Shown here piece by piece: positions 44,108 to 53,931 of a stretch of 64,000 nucleotides of DNA (positions are counted from its first letter, which is position 1; the number at the start of each line of letters is the position of its first letter). The position numbers and the translations under genes were made by a program. The DNA lies in the NCBI GenBank assembly GCA_030606485.1, contig JAUWGH010000003.1:124001-188000 (forward strand), given 5' to 3'. The DNA comes from Promethearchaeota archaeon (GTDB taxonomy: Archaea > Asgardarchaeota > Lokiarchaeia > Sigyniarchaeales > SOKP01). Under the pieces are notes generated by a model. It had not been told where the DNA came from, searched no databases, and saw nothing but the letters and a program-made list of their open reading frames with translations.

Positions 44108-44333
44108 CTTTTTCCTTAGATGGTGTTATTTCTTAAAAATTGTCTATCCTAAAAAATCTATATAATTTTTTGATTTTATTTCTTTTAAGGAAATTAGAAT
44201 GATTTGTATTTCTATGATTTCTGCAATTTGGACAAATCATGATATTTTTTTAAAGAAGGTTATTTAAATAAATCATATAAAAATAATTCAATTTCAAACA
44301 AATAAAATCATATTATTAAAGGAATTGATATTA

Positions 44334-44975
44334 ATGAATGAAAATCTGAATGCGCAAAAAAATTGTCCTGCATGTGGTAAAGAAAATAAATTAGAGTCCA
44401 AATTTTGCAAATTTTGCGGAGTTAATATGGTTACATTTGATTCTCAAACCTTTGAAATATCTCAGACTATGGGATTTAGAAGAAACTGTTTTTCAATTTG
44501 CTGTATAATTTTTATTGGTTTAATATTTTACATTTCTTTAGTGGTATTTCCAAGCTTATTGAACCCTTTTGAAGCAGCTGTTGCGGCAGGTCTTTTAATT
44601 ATACTCCTTGGAGGAGTTAGTTTTCTTTCTTTGTTATATTTTTTATGGGTGTATCGTGGTGCGAGTATCCGTAGAATATTTTCCATTTCACCTAAAGGCA
44701 TTAAAATAGTGGTTCCAAGAAAACCGATTTTTGAAATCAATTGGTCTGAATTCGATTTAATTCATTTGCATAAATTTTCTATTCCTCACAATAGGAAATT
44801 ATATAGATTTTACTTCATTTCAAATGATGAAATATATAAAGATTTTCTTATTGAAGGGTCAATACATTTTAGTGGGGCAAATTGTAGAGCAATTGTATCT
44901 CAAATGAAACAATACGCGGCAAAAATGAATAAACAATATATTAGGGGCAAAAGAAGAAAAAAGAAGAAAAATTAA
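44334..44975 (+). CDS. Zinc-ribbon, two-helix membrane protein with PH-like C-terminal domain
   Basis: The protein has about 213 residues. The N-terminal zinc ribbon (CPACGKENKLESKFCKFCG) is followed by two hydrophobic helices (about 50-75 and 85-110). After these comes a cytosolic stretch with strands (FSISPKGIKIVVP, EINWSEFDLIHLHK, RFYFIS) that resembles the bacterial PH-like (bPH) domain. It ends in a basic tail (KRRKKKKN). I chose the ATG at 44334 over a TTG at 44325, because AAAGGA lies 10 bp upstream of the ATG. The function is unknown. It has the same ribbon-plus-membrane plan as the two RDD proteins at 13-14.6 kb. Confidence 0.65.
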   Translation: MNENLNAQKNCPACGKENKLESKFCKFCGVNMVTFDSQTFEISQTMGFRRNCFSICCIIFIGLIFYISLVVFPSLLNPFEAAVAAGLLIILLGGVSFLSLLYFLWVYRGASIRRIFSISPKGIKIVVPRKPIFEINWSEFDLIHLHKFSIPHNRKLYRFYFISNDEIYKDFLIEGSIHFSGANCRAIVSQMKQYAAKMNKQYIRGKRRKKKKN

Positions 44976-45048
44976 GTGATTACTGTTAGAGCAAATTTTA
45001 TTGAAAAAAATTAAAATTAATAATAAAAAATTCAATTTAGAGTTTATT

Positions 45049-47079
45049 TTATCCTAGGTATTCTATTTCAGCTTGGAGACGAATATCTCTGGATGAACTT
45101 CCAATTAGAATTTTAAATATTCCCTTCTCTGCTTTCCAGCAGTTGTTTATCTCGTCAAAAAAAGAAAGATCTCTCTTTTCTAATTTAAATATGACGGTCT
45201 TTTTTTCACCTGGCTCCAGTTTAATTTTCTTAAACACTTTTAGTTCTTTTAACGGTCTATCTACACTGCATTCAATATCTTGAACATATAATTGAGCAAC
45301 CTCTGCTCCAGCACGATCACCTGAGTTAGTAATATCGACTGACACCGTAAATTTATCGTCTTCTGATACCTTTTTTTTATCGATTTTAAGATTATCGTAT
45401 GCGAAAGTGGTATAAGACAAACCATAACCAAAAGAAAAGAGAGGTTTAATATTTTTCGTATCAAAATGGCGATATCCAACAAAGATTCCTTCATCATAAA
45501 AAACCTTTTCATTACCAGGATAAGTTCTTGTTGATACATGCGCTGGCGAATCTGATAATTTCTTAGGAAACGTTATTGGTAATTTTCCTAATGGGTTTAC
45601 ATCTCCAAAAAGAATATCTGCAATAGCGTTTCCTGCTTCCTGCCCTGCATACCAAGCCTCAATAACTGCAGGTATATTTTCTATCCAACCAACCATATTA
45701 ACGGGGCTGCCATTAATGAGAACAACTATTGTTTTATGATTTTCTTGCGCAGTTTTATTAATTAATTCAATTTGTTCTGAAGGAAGATCAAATGAATCCC
45801 GATCAGCATGTTCACTATCCATTCCTTTTTTATGATTAAGTCCGGCAAAAACAATAACTAAATCCGCTTCTGATGGTGAAATTACAATCTCAACCTTGTT
45901 TCTGCATTTATTTTTCAGTCCCTGAAGAGGTGTAATTTCATAAGGAGGTCGAACCTGTGAGCTGCCACCATCCTCTCCCATTTTTTTATCTGCATTTGGT
46001 CCGATTACTGCAATTTTTTTGAGTGTATCAATATTTAAAGGAAGTATATTATTTTTATTTTTAAGAAGAACAATTCCCTCTTCAGCTATTTTGCGAGATA
46101 TAGCTTGATGTTCTGGAGTATTTCTACTGGCCTGTGGGATTGAACTTTCATCATCAATAAAACCAACAAGAAACATTACCCTTAGCAATCTTATTATGTT
46201 CTCATTTAGTGTTTCTTCGGTAATCTTTCCTTCTAATAGAGCTTGTTTTAGCAATTTTTTTTTATATTTTATTTGTACAGGCATCTCGAGAGTTAATCCG
46301 GCGTTTATGCAGCTTTCAGTGCTCGTTGTTTTAGCTGTTGCGATCCAATCTGAAACAACGAAACCTCTAAAACCCCATTCTTCCATTAACTTTTCTTTTA
46401 TTAAATTTTTATGCTCACACCCGTAAATACCATTAACCTTGTTATAGCAGCCCATAAAGGACCATGCATCAGCTTCGCGAACCGTTGCCTCAAAAGCAGG
46501 AAGATAGATCTCTTGAAGAGCTCTTTCACTTACTTCAGAACTGACTGTGAATCTATTCATCTCTTGATTATTACATATATAATGTTTCACACATGCTGCA
46601 ATTTTCTGACTCTGAACACCTTTTACAACGGGAACTGCCATTTTTTTATTAAGATAGGGATCTTCAGTTTGGTATTCAAAATTTCTTCCACAGAGTGGAG
46701 TTCTATGAATATTTACGCCAGGTCCCAGAATCATATGATATCCAATATCTCTTACTTCTTGAGCTACAGCCACTCCGAATTGCTCAGATAACTCCGGGTT
46801 CCAGGTCGCAGCCCTACAAATGGCAGTAGGGAAATAAGTGCATTCTGCATTCTTTGAGCTGTGAGGTCCAATACCATGAGGTCCATCTGTCATTTTGAAA
46901 GATCTTATTCCAAGTCTCCTTATTGGCTTGGTATAAAAACTTCTTTTCCCTGAGCAGAGAGTGAATTTTTCTTTCAGTGTCAATCTTCCTAAAAGATCTT
47001 CTACTCTTTTTTCTAGATCCAGATTGCTATCCATAAAAGGCAGTGTTTTTATCTCATTATTAGAAAGTTTCTCGTTCAT
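45049..47079 (-). CDS. Glycoside hydrolase family 3 beta-glucosidase
   Basis: The protein has 676 residues with GH3 domain order: TIM barrel, alpha/beta sandwich, fibronectin-III-like C-terminus. The catalytic nucleophile Asp is in FVVSDWIA (D244). FKMTDGPHG and the KHYICNNQE loop bind the substrate. The second domain has the GEDGGSSQVRPP and GSPVNM segments, and FSFGYGLSYTTF leads into the fibronectin-like part. No signal peptide is visible, so it works inside the cell on imported oligosaccharides. It faces a divergent ADP-forming CoA ligase-like gene. Together with the GH2 enzyme it points to sugar use. Confidence 0.95.
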   Translation of the reverse strand: MNEKLSNNEIKTLPFMDSNLDLEKRVEDLLGRLTLKEKFTLCSGKRSFYTKPIRRLGIRSFKMTDGPHGIGPHSSKNAECTYFPTAICRAATWNPELSEQFGVAVAQEVRDIGYHMILGPGVNIHRTPLCGRNFEYQTEDPYLNKKMAVPVVKGVQSQKIAACVKHYICNNQEMNRFTVSSEVSERALQEIYLPAFEATVREADAWSFMGCYNKVNGIYGCEHKNLIKEKLMEEWGFRGFVVSDWIATAKTTSTESCINAGLTLEMPVQIKYKKKLLKQALLEGKITEETLNENIIRLLRVMFLVGFIDDESSIPQASRNTPEHQAISRKIAEEGIVLLKNKNNILPLNIDTLKKIAVIGPNADKKMGEDGGSSQVRPPYEITPLQGLKNKCRNKVEIVISPSEADLVIVFAGLNHKKGMDSEHADRDSFDLPSEQIELINKTAQENHKTIVVLINGSPVNMVGWIENIPAVIEAWYAGQEAGNAIADILFGDVNPLGKLPITFPKKLSDSPAHVSTRTYPGNEKVFYDEGIFVGYRHFDTKNIKPLFSFGYGLSYTTFAYDNLKIDKKKVSEDDKFTVSVDITNSGDRAGAEVAQLYVQDIECSVDRPLKELKVFKKIKLEPGEKKTVIFKLEKRDLSFFDEINNCWKAEKGIFKILIGSSSRDIRLQAEIEYLG

Positions 47080-47300
47080 GTAATTATCCTCAAGTCTTTA
47101 AACATATTAAACTAATAATATAGTAAATTCAATAAAACAAATAAAATATTCTTAAATTCCATCTTTATCTTCGGTTAATCTGGTTTGTTATTATATTGAA
47201 AAAAAGGATTCTTAATAAAAACCCCGAGATTATGGAAATTTCTGAGAAATTTACAAATTTTATTTGATATTAATTATTATAGTTGTATAAGAAAATAATA

Positions 47301-48809
47301 ATGACTCCGCTTTCAGAAATGACTGAAAATAATATTGAAGATCCATCCAAAGAACATTTTTTGTATTCAATTTTAAATCCGAAAAGTTTATGCTTTTTTG
47401 GTGCGAATAATAATTTACTTAAGACGATGGGCTCATTTCAATTATGGAATATTATTACTGAAGGTTTTAAAGGAAATATATATCCAATTCATCTGAGAGA
47501 AAAGAAAGTTTTAGGATTAAAAGCATATAAATCAGTATTAGACTTACCAGAGATTCCAGATTTGGCTATGATTGTTATATCTACGAGGTATATTCCTAAA
47601 GTAATGGAAGAATGTGGTCAAAAGGGCATAAAGCAATTGATAATAACATCTGGAGGTTTTCGTGAAATTGGTCCCGAGGGGAAGAGGTTTTCTAAACAAA
47701 TAGATGAAATTGCTGGAAAATATAATATAAGGTTTATTGGTCCTAATTGTTTAGGAGTCTATAATGGTTGGTATCAACCAGAAAATGAGAAAACCAAACT
47801 TAATACATTTTGGGTTTATAAATTACCAGAAAGAGGGACAATTTCAATAGCCAGTCAATCCGGTACTGTAGCATCTCATTTATTTTGGTATGCTGAAGAC
47901 ATTGGGACTAAAATAGGTCAATCAATTTCCTTAGGGAATTCAAATAATATTGATATAGTGGATTGTTTAGAATATTTTAAAAGCGACCCTCATACAGACG
48001 TGTTAGGGTTATATATTGAAGAGATAAAGCGTGGTAAAGAGTTTATAAGTATAGCAAAAGAAATAACTCCAAAAAAGCCGATTGTTGCAATTTATGCGGG
48101 TGGGACTGAAGCAGCATTTAGAGCGATAGGCAGTCACACGGGATCAATTGCCGGTAACGATACTATTTATGAAACTGTGTTTAAAGAAACTGGAATTATA
48201 TCAACAACTTCGGTAACAAATTTCTTGCACTATTTAAGAGTGTTATCTCATGGTATCTTTCCCAAAGGGAATAGAATTGGTATTATCTCAGATTCTGGGG
48301 GTGCCAGTGCAATGATGGCAAAATCTACAGAAAGATATGGCTTACAAGTTCCTGAATTTTCGAAAAATTTACAATCTGAAATAAGTAGGGTATTAACTGA
48401 TATCTCCTATCCAAATAATCCTGTAGATTTAACATTTAATTTAAATCAATATAATTTATATATCAAAGTTCCAAAATTACTGATGAAATCTGGAGAAATC
48501 GATGGGATTATGATTTACGGTGCATTTGGTGTTGATGAATTTATTGAAGTTATGGAAAAAGCGGGATTTAACACGGATTTTTTTTCGGAATTGGGAACTT
48601 CCATGTCAGGAGTTTATTTAAAACCAATTCGGAAATTATCTCGTAAATATTCTATTCCTATATTTTACGTAGGACCTCAAGGTTATTCCGACCCTTGGAT
48701 AAGAGAATTTATTGCTTTAGATATGCCAATATTTGATTTATGGGATCTTCCTGCGAAGTGCATGAAAATTCTCTGTCAGTATTCTCAATATCGTAAAAAA
48801 TTAGTTTGA
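47301..48809 (+). CDS. ADP-forming acetyl-CoA synthetase alpha-like CoA-binding protein
   Basis: The protein has about 502 residues. A CoA-binding Rossmann domain (LNPKSLCFFGANNN... NIYPIHLREKKVLG) is followed by two flavodoxin-like ligase domains. The phosphorylated His is in GSHTGSIAGND, and SIASQSGTVASH is the second signature. It corresponds to the alpha subunit of ADP-forming acyl-CoA synthetases; the ATP-grasp beta subunit is absent here. It could pair with a distant beta subunit to make ATP from acyl-CoA. The start ATG at 47301 is taken over an upstream TTG at 47283. Confidence 0.85.
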   Translation: MTPLSEMTENNIEDPSKEHFLYSILNPKSLCFFGANNNLLKTMGSFQLWNIITEGFKGNIYPIHLREKKVLGLKAYKSVLDLPEIPDLAMIVISTRYIPKVMEECGQKGIKQLIITSGGFREIGPEGKRFSKQIDEIAGKYNIRFIGPNCLGVYNGWYQPENEKTKLNTFWVYKLPERGTISIASQSGTVASHLFWYAEDIGTKIGQSISLGNSNNIDIVDCLEYFKSDPHTDVLGLYIEEIKRGKEFISIAKEITPKKPIVAIYAGGTEAAFRAIGSHTGSIAGNDTIYETVFKETGIISTTSVTNFLHYLRVLSHGIFPKGNRIGIISDSGGASAMMAKSTERYGLQVPEFSKNLQSEISRVLTDISYPNNPVDLTFNLNQYNLYIKVPKLLMKSGEIDGIMIYGAFGVDEFIEVMEKAGFNTDFFSELGTSMSGVYLKPIRKLSRKYSIPIFYVGPQGYSDPWIREFIALDMPIFDLWDLPAKCMKILCQYSQYRKKLV

Positions 48810-48860
48810 TTTAATTTTCCATTTTATTAACTCGGTTAACAATTGATTGAATCACTAAAT

Positions 48861-48870
48861 TTTTAAATAT
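48861..48870 (+). promoter_or_regulatory. Candidate TATA box for acyl-CoA synthetase 3
   Basis: TTTTAAATAT lies 55-64 bp ahead of the ATG at 48925 and after the stop of the preceding gene. A transcript starting about 25 bp downstream would have a short leader. This is weak in such AT-rich DNA. Confidence 0.3.
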
Positions 48871-48924
48871 AAGTTGTATAAAATTATTAATATTAATTTT
48901 AATTATTAACAAATTTGATGAACA

Positions 48925-50718
48925 ATGAGTGATGAAATTAAAGAATATTGGATGGAAAATTGGCCAAAAGAAGTGCCAAGACACGTAGATTATGACGAAA
49001 TTTCATTAGGAGAACTTCTACGAAGGACATCTACTAAATATCCTGATTCAAATGCTATATATTTTGAAGGTTTCCGAATGACATACAAAGAACTTAATGA
49101 GGCAGTTGATAAATACGCAACAGGCTTATCCAAATTAGGTGTTAAGGAAGGTGATGTGGTGCTTATTGATTTGCCAAATATGCCCCAATTCGTGATATGT
49201 TTTTACGCAATTGCTCGTCTTGGTGCTATTGCAAATCCCATAATTCCATTAAATCGTTTTACAGAGATTTTACATCAAGCAAATGATTCTAAAGGAAGAG
49301 TATTGATAATTCTTGATGTACTATTTGAAGAGCATCTACATGGTAAAGATTTAAGCAAAATGGAAAACTTAGAACACATAATTATTACAGGAATAGCTGA
49401 ATATTTGCCAAAATTAAAAGCTAAACTAGGAACTATGTTGGGTAAGGTTCCAAGGATGAAAAATTGGCCTGAACAAATTGGAGATATTAAATGTCATAAA
49501 TTTCAGGACATTTTACAAAATGGTATTCCAATAAATGTACCCGCAGTAAAAATAAATCCAAAGAAGGATATTGGTGTTTTAATTTATACTGGTGGAACTA
49601 CTGGTTTACCTAAAGGAGTAATGTTATCTCATTATAATCTTGTAGTAAATGCAAGGCAAGGACATATATGGGCGATAAAGCAATTACCTGAATTAGAGGA
49701 TACAGTAGGTAAAGGCGGGATGGTTGTCGTTTTACCACTGGCACATCTTTTTGCTTTATCAGTTGCAATGAATTTAGGAATTTTTATGGGATACCAATTA
49801 ATCCTTTTCATACAACCACCGAGGGAAAAGATGTCAAAGATATTAGATATTATCAAAAAAGAAAAAGCTACATTTATCCCGGGAGTCCCGACTGTTTGGA
49901 ACGCAATAAATATAGACCCGAACTCTGGGAACTATAAAAATAAGCTCACCTCATTTATTGCATGTTTGAGTGGGGCAGCACCATTACCTGCTGAAGTTAA
50001 ACATAAATTCGAAGAATTAACAGGTTCTTTGATAATTGAAGGATTCGGTATGAGTGAAACGAGTCCTATATTAACGGTTACCCCTTTTCCTCCGTTATAT
50101 CGAACGAATACAGTCGGATTTCCTGTAAGTGATACATTAATAAAGATTGTTGACGCTGAAACTGGCACTAAAATATTACCTCAATGTCCTCATACTGAGC
50201 CATATTGTACAGAGAAGTGCGGAATTGAAGAATCGGTGAAATATATCGGTGAAATTTGTGGCAATGGTCCACAAGTAATGTTGGGTTATTATAACAGAGA
50301 AGAGGCAACTAAAAATGCACTTCGAAAAGATTCGAAGGATAGGGTATGGTATTTCACTAGCGATATAGGTTGTATAGACGGAGAAGGACACCTACGCATT
50401 AAGGATCGAAAGCGTGATATGATAAAATATAAAGGACATGCTGTTTTCCCAAGAGAAGTAGAGGATATACTCTACATGAATCCCGCTGTGAATGAAGTTG
50501 GAGTTGTTGGCGTTCCAGACCCTGATGTGGGAGAAAATATTAAGGCATTTATATCTTTAAAAGAAGAATATGTAGGCAAGGTTACAAAAGAAGATTTAAT
50601 GAAATGGGTTAAGGAAAATATTTCGGCCTTTAAATATCCAAGAATCATAGAAATTGTAAAAGAATTGCCAAAATCGGTAGTAGGTAAAATTCTCAAAAGA
50701 GAATTAAGAGAAGAATAG
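48925..50718 (+). CDS. AMP-forming acyl-CoA synthetase (long-chain type) with Cys-rich insertion
   Basis: The protein has 597 residues. ANL motifs are YTGGTTGLPKGVML, FGMSE, WYFTSD, RIKDRKRDM and the C-terminal Lys in KSVVGKILKR. Compared with the two paralogues in this window it has an extra stretch of about 20 residues after residue 410. It reads CPHTEPYCTEKCG and ends near a further Cys in GEICG, a possible metal site. It should activate a fatty or aromatic acid to its CoA thioester. It is monocistronic and comes directly after the ADP-forming ligase gene on the same strand. Confidence 0.93.
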   Translation: MSDEIKEYWMENWPKEVPRHVDYDEISLGELLRRTSTKYPDSNAIYFEGFRMTYKELNEAVDKYATGLSKLGVKEGDVVLIDLPNMPQFVICFYAIARLGAIANPIIPLNRFTEILHQANDSKGRVLIILDVLFEEHLHGKDLSKMENLEHIIITGIAEYLPKLKAKLGTMLGKVPRMKNWPEQIGDIKCHKFQDILQNGIPINVPAVKINPKKDIGVLIYTGGTTGLPKGVMLSHYNLVVNARQGHIWAIKQLPELEDTVGKGGMVVVLPLAHLFALSVAMNLGIFMGYQLILFIQPPREKMSKILDIIKKEKATFIPGVPTVWNAINIDPNSGNYKNKLTSFIACLSGAAPLPAEVKHKFEELTGSLIIEGFGMSETSPILTVTPFPPLYRTNTVGFPVSDTLIKIVDAETGTKILPQCPHTEPYCTEKCGIEESVKYIGEICGNGPQVMLGYYNREEATKNALRKDSKDRVWYFTSDIGCIDGEGHLRIKDRKRDMIKYKGHAVFPREVEDILYMNPAVNEVGVVGVPDPDVGENIKAFISLKEEYVGKVTKEDLMKWVKENISAFKYPRIIEIVKELPKSVVGKILKRELREE

Positions 50719-50719
50719 A

Positions 50720-50758
50720 TTTCTTTAACTTTTTATTTCTTTTTTTTATATTTTTAAT
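50720..50758 (+). terminator. T tracts after acyl-CoA synthetase 3
   Basis: TTTCTTT, TTTTTATTTC and TTTTTTTTATATTTTT follow the stop codon within 40 bp. They fit archaeal termination ahead of the iron-uptake operon. Confidence 0.4.
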
Positions 50759-50927
50759 AAGAATGCAAAATAAATAGTGTCTTTCAAAAAATTTTATATT
50801 TTTCATATGTTTGAAGCCATTTATAATTAAGATTAAGTTAAGATAACACATAATGATTGGATAAAATTCATTAAAGAAAAACTCGAATTATTGATGTTCT
50901 ACAATAGTAATTAAACTTAAATTTTCG

Positions 50928-51052
50928 ATAAAACATATCAGTCTTGGAATTTTAACAAAACATATTAATTTTAAATGAAGAGTTATGTTTTATTATTAGA
51001 TATAACTAAAAATTTTAAATACTATAAAATTTAGATATTAAACGGGGATACG
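50928..51052 (+). promoter_or_regulatory. Upstream control region of the feo operon with inverted repeats
   Basis: The 334 bp between the synthetase and feoA hold no gene. ATAAAACATA at 50928-50937 is the exact inverse of TATGTTTTAT at 50984-50993, and a middle copy AAAACATAT lies at 50957-50965. Closer to feoA an imperfect inverted repeat (CTAAAAATTTTA... TAAAATTTAG, about 51006-51034) overlaps a TATA-like TTTTAAATAC at 51014. GGGGAT at 51044-51049 is the ribosome-binding site for the TTG at 51053. Binding of the DtxR-like protein encoded downstream is an inference. Confidence 0.45.
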
Positions 51053-51292
51053 TTGAATAAAATGATTACTTTAGATCTTTTACAAAATAATAGAGAATTT
51101 ATTGTTCGCAGGGTTCATGCTGGTTGGCGTGCAAAGACGAGATTAGCAAATCTCGGAATAGTACCGGGTACAAAAATAAAAAAACTAAGATCAGCACCTT
51201 TATTTGGTCCTGTTCAAGTTAAAGTGAAAGGGTCTGATTTAGTTATTGGAAGAGGATTAGCTAGAAAAATTTTAGGAGAACTGGTTTCATAA
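51053..51292 (+). CDS. feoA: FeoA-type SH3-like iron transport protein
   Basis: The 79-residue protein has the FeoA fold: FIVRRVHAGWRAKTRLANLGIVPGTKIKKL, then FGPVQVKVKGSDLVIGRGLARKI. It assists the ferrous iron transporter FeoB on the cytosolic side. The start is TTG at 51053, since GGGGAT lies 4 bp upstream; an ATG three codons later is possible. It is the first gene of feoA-feoB-regulator, with 116 bp before feoB. Confidence 0.93.
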   Translation: MNKMITLDLLQNNREFIVRRVHAGWRAKTRLANLGIVPGTKIKKLRSAPLFGPVQVKVKGSDLVIGRGLARKILGELVS

Positions 51293-51408
51293 ATTAATGA
51301 GTATGAGATTAATAAAATACTCCATTTTTCCGTATCATATTTAGAATATTAAATTAGTAATTTTTACATAATTTAAGTTAATTTTAGAAAAAAATAACAT
51401 ATGAAAAT

Positions 51409-53388
51409 TTGACAGAAAGAAAAATAATAAATATTGCATTAGCTGGAAATGCAAATGTTGGAAAATCGGTAATCTTTAATCAACTCACTGGAATGAATCA
51501 GTGTATTGGGAATTGGCCAGGAAAAACCGTAGAGAAATGTGAGGGAAAATTAACATTTTTAAATTATAATTTTAATATTGTTGATCTTCCTGGTATTTAC
51601 TCATTATCAACATATTCAATTGAGGAGATCATTTCAAGGGAATTTTTAATAGGTGAGAAAGTAGATTTAATAGTAAATGTAATAGATGGAACGAATTTAG
51701 AGAGGAATTTATTTTTTACGGTTCAGTTAATTGGTTTAAATCTTCCAATGATCTTGGCAGTTAATCAATTAGATTTAGTTAGGAAAAGAAAAATAAAGAT
51801 AAATCTTGATAAATTGGAAAAGATATTTAAAATCCCAGTTATACCTGTCATTGCAGTTCATGGGCGTGGAGTGCATGAGTTATTAGAAAAAACCATTGAA
51901 ATGTTTGAAAATGAATTTCAAATACCTAATGAAGATTTTTTCAAGTTTGGTAAGGAAGTAGAAACTGGAATTCAGAAGTTAATTGATGAAATTAATAATT
52001 ATACTGACGAGTTAAAAGATATCAAATATCCCAGCAGATTCCTTGCGATTAAGATTTTAGAAAAGGATGATGAATTAATTGGAAAGATAAAGAGATTTAA
52101 ACCAGAAATTATAGATATTGCAGCAGAAATTAGAGAAGAGTTGGAAGAATTACACGGAGAGGATATTAATACAATTATTTCAGCAGAAATATATAATCGA
52201 ATCCATGAGATTATTAACCAGTCGGTCGTTTATGGAGAAAAGCAAACAAAAGCAACTTGGGCAGATAAATTAGATCATTTAACAACCCACTCTATTTTTG
52301 GTTATGTTCTATTATTTATTATCCTATTTGGGTCATATTGGGTTGTATTTACAGTGGGTGATATTGTTGGGGGATGGTTAGATGAGATATATGAATTTTT
52401 CACGCCTATAGTTTTTAATATATTTGGTGACAATATCGGGACTAATATTTTTTGGAATGGAGCGATGGCGGGCTTGTTTGGTGGAGTTGGTGGAGTTTTA
52501 GTTTATGTTATTCCATTTTTTATAATAATAGAAATCCTTCAAGATTCTGGTTATTTACCTAGAGCTGCTTTTATGATGGATAAATTTATGCATCAAGTTG
52601 GAGTTCATGGTAAAGCAATTATCCCATTAATTCTCGGCCTTGGCTGTAATGTACCGGGTTGTACTGCTTGTAGAATCATGGAAACAGAGAGAGAGAAAAA
52701 GATTACCGCTTTTTTGACAACATTAGTTCCTTGTGCAGCAGTTATGGCAGTAATAATGGGATTAGTGGCAAAACATCTGGGATTCATATATGCTATAATC
52801 TTATACGGTATTGATTTTGCAGTTATTATCTTATTTGGTAAACTTGCAACAAAATTTTCACATGAACCTCAAACAGAATTAATTATGGAAATGCATGAGT
52901 TTAGAAAACCAAATACAAGTGTAATTTTAAAACAAACTTGGTTTAGGAGTAAAGAATTTGTTTATAAAGCGATGCCACTTATTATTATTATTGGAATGTT
53001 AATGGAAATCATGTTAATGTTTAATTTATTAGAGCCAATAAATATATTTCTGCAACCAATTACAGTATTATGGTTAGGATTACCGGTAATAACAGGTATT
53101 TTTTTAATTTATGGAATCTTAAGAAAAGAATTAACTCTTGTATTACTTGAGATTCTAGCGGTTGATATTTTAGGTATTGCATTAAGTGAATTTATGACAC
53201 CGATTCAAATGTTTGTGTTTGCCTTGATAACAATGTTATATATCCCGTGTGCTGCAACAATTATTGTATTAAGAAATGAAACTGGTTGGAAATTTACATT
53301 AAAGGTTACTTTTATAGAAGTCGGATTTGCGCTTTTATTGGGAGGTATTGTTAATTGGGGATATATTTTTATAACTGGAGGAGGTTAA
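51409..53388 (+). CDS. feoB: Ferrous iron transporter FeoB
   Basis: The protein has 659 residues. The N-terminal G domain has G1 GNANVGKS (13-20), the G3 motif DLPG, and NQLD as G4. The helical GDI-like spacer follows, then the membrane domain with Gate motifs. PRAAFMMDKFMHQVGVHGKA and LGLGCNVPGC contain the conserved Cys of the iron path. It imports Fe2+. The start must be TTG at 51409, as the nearest ATG (51401) runs into a stop at once. It shares its final GGAGGAGG with the ribosome-binding site of the next gene, 4 bp downstream. Confidence 0.97.
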   Translation: MTERKIINIALAGNANVGKSVIFNQLTGMNQCIGNWPGKTVEKCEGKLTFLNYNFNIVDLPGIYSLSTYSIEEIISREFLIGEKVDLIVNVIDGTNLERNLFFTVQLIGLNLPMILAVNQLDLVRKRKIKINLDKLEKIFKIPVIPVIAVHGRGVHELLEKTIEMFENEFQIPNEDFFKFGKEVETGIQKLIDEINNYTDELKDIKYPSRFLAIKILEKDDELIGKIKRFKPEIIDIAAEIREELEELHGEDINTIISAEIYNRIHEIINQSVVYGEKQTKATWADKLDHLTTHSIFGYVLLFIILFGSYWVVFTVGDIVGGWLDEIYEFFTPIVFNIFGDNIGTNIFWNGAMAGLFGGVGGVLVYVIPFFIIIEILQDSGYLPRAAFMMDKFMHQVGVHGKAIIPLILGLGCNVPGCTACRIMETEREKKITAFLTTLVPCAAVMAVIMGLVAKHLGFIYAIILYGIDFAVIILFGKLATKFSHEPQTELIMEMHEFRKPNTSVILKQTWFRSKEFVYKAMPLIIIIGMLMEIMLMFNLLEPINIFLQPITVLWLGLPVITGIFLIYGILRKELTLVLLEILAVDILGIALSEFMTPIQMFVFALITMLYIPCAATIIVLRNETGWKFTLKVTFIEVGFALLLGGIVNWGYIFITGGG

Positions 53389-53392
53389 TAAA

Positions 53393-53845
53393 TTGGAAAC
53401 AGTTGACAGCGCGTTAAAAAAAATACCGGAAAGTCAGCAAAGATATCTAGACGCAATTTATCTAATTTCAAAAACCAAGAAGGCAGGTTGGGTTTCAAAC
53501 AAAGAGATTAAAGAATTTTTAAAAGTCCAACCATCATCTGTAACAAATATGCTACGCCAGTTAAAAGAAGGTGGATTTATATCATGGGCGCCAAGAAAAG
53601 GGATCAGACTTACTAAAGAGGGTAAAAAAGTCGCAACGCGATTAGAACAGATCGACTCTCTTTTAAGGGATTTCTTTTCAACGATTTTAAAAATAAAAGA
53701 TGAGGAATTAGTAACTTCTTTATCTTGCGCGGTTGAGCACCACATCTTTGAGCAGAAAGATGAAGTTTACCAAAATTTAAAAAAGTTTATAGGAAAGAGA
53801 GAAGATATACTTAAATGTTTGGAAGAATTAGATGATTCGGAGTAG
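53393..53845 (+). CDS. DtxR/MntR-family metal-dependent transcriptional regulator
   Basis: The protein has 150 residues. A winged helix-turn-helix (about 15-80, with the recognition helix near VQPSSVTNMLRQL) is followed by the dimerisation domain. That domain holds metal ligand candidates C112, E115, H116 and H117 (SCAVEHHIFE). There is no SH3-like third domain, so it is of the short MntR/IdeR-like kind. The TTG start at 53393 follows GGAGGAGG in the end of feoB. The operon position suggests it represses feoAB when Fe2+ is plentiful, possibly through the repeats at 50.93-51.03 kb. Confidence 0.92.
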   Translation: METVDSALKKIPESQQRYLDAIYLISKTKKAGWVSNKEIKEFLKVQPSSVTNMLRQLKEGGFISWAPRKGIRLTKEGKKVATRLEQIDSLLRDFFSTILKIKDEELVTSLSCAVEHHIFEQKDEVYQNLKKFIGKREDILKCLEELDDSE

Positions 53846-53931
53846 TTCTTCTAAATTAGTATTCTATAAAATCAAGATTTAAATATCAAATTACAATTAA
53901 AATATTTATGAAATTATAAAGGAAGATCTAT

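Noticed and set aside
46411-46791. 126-codon open frame on the plus strand
   Set aside because: It is inside the GH3 glucosidase gene on the other strand and has no family motifs.
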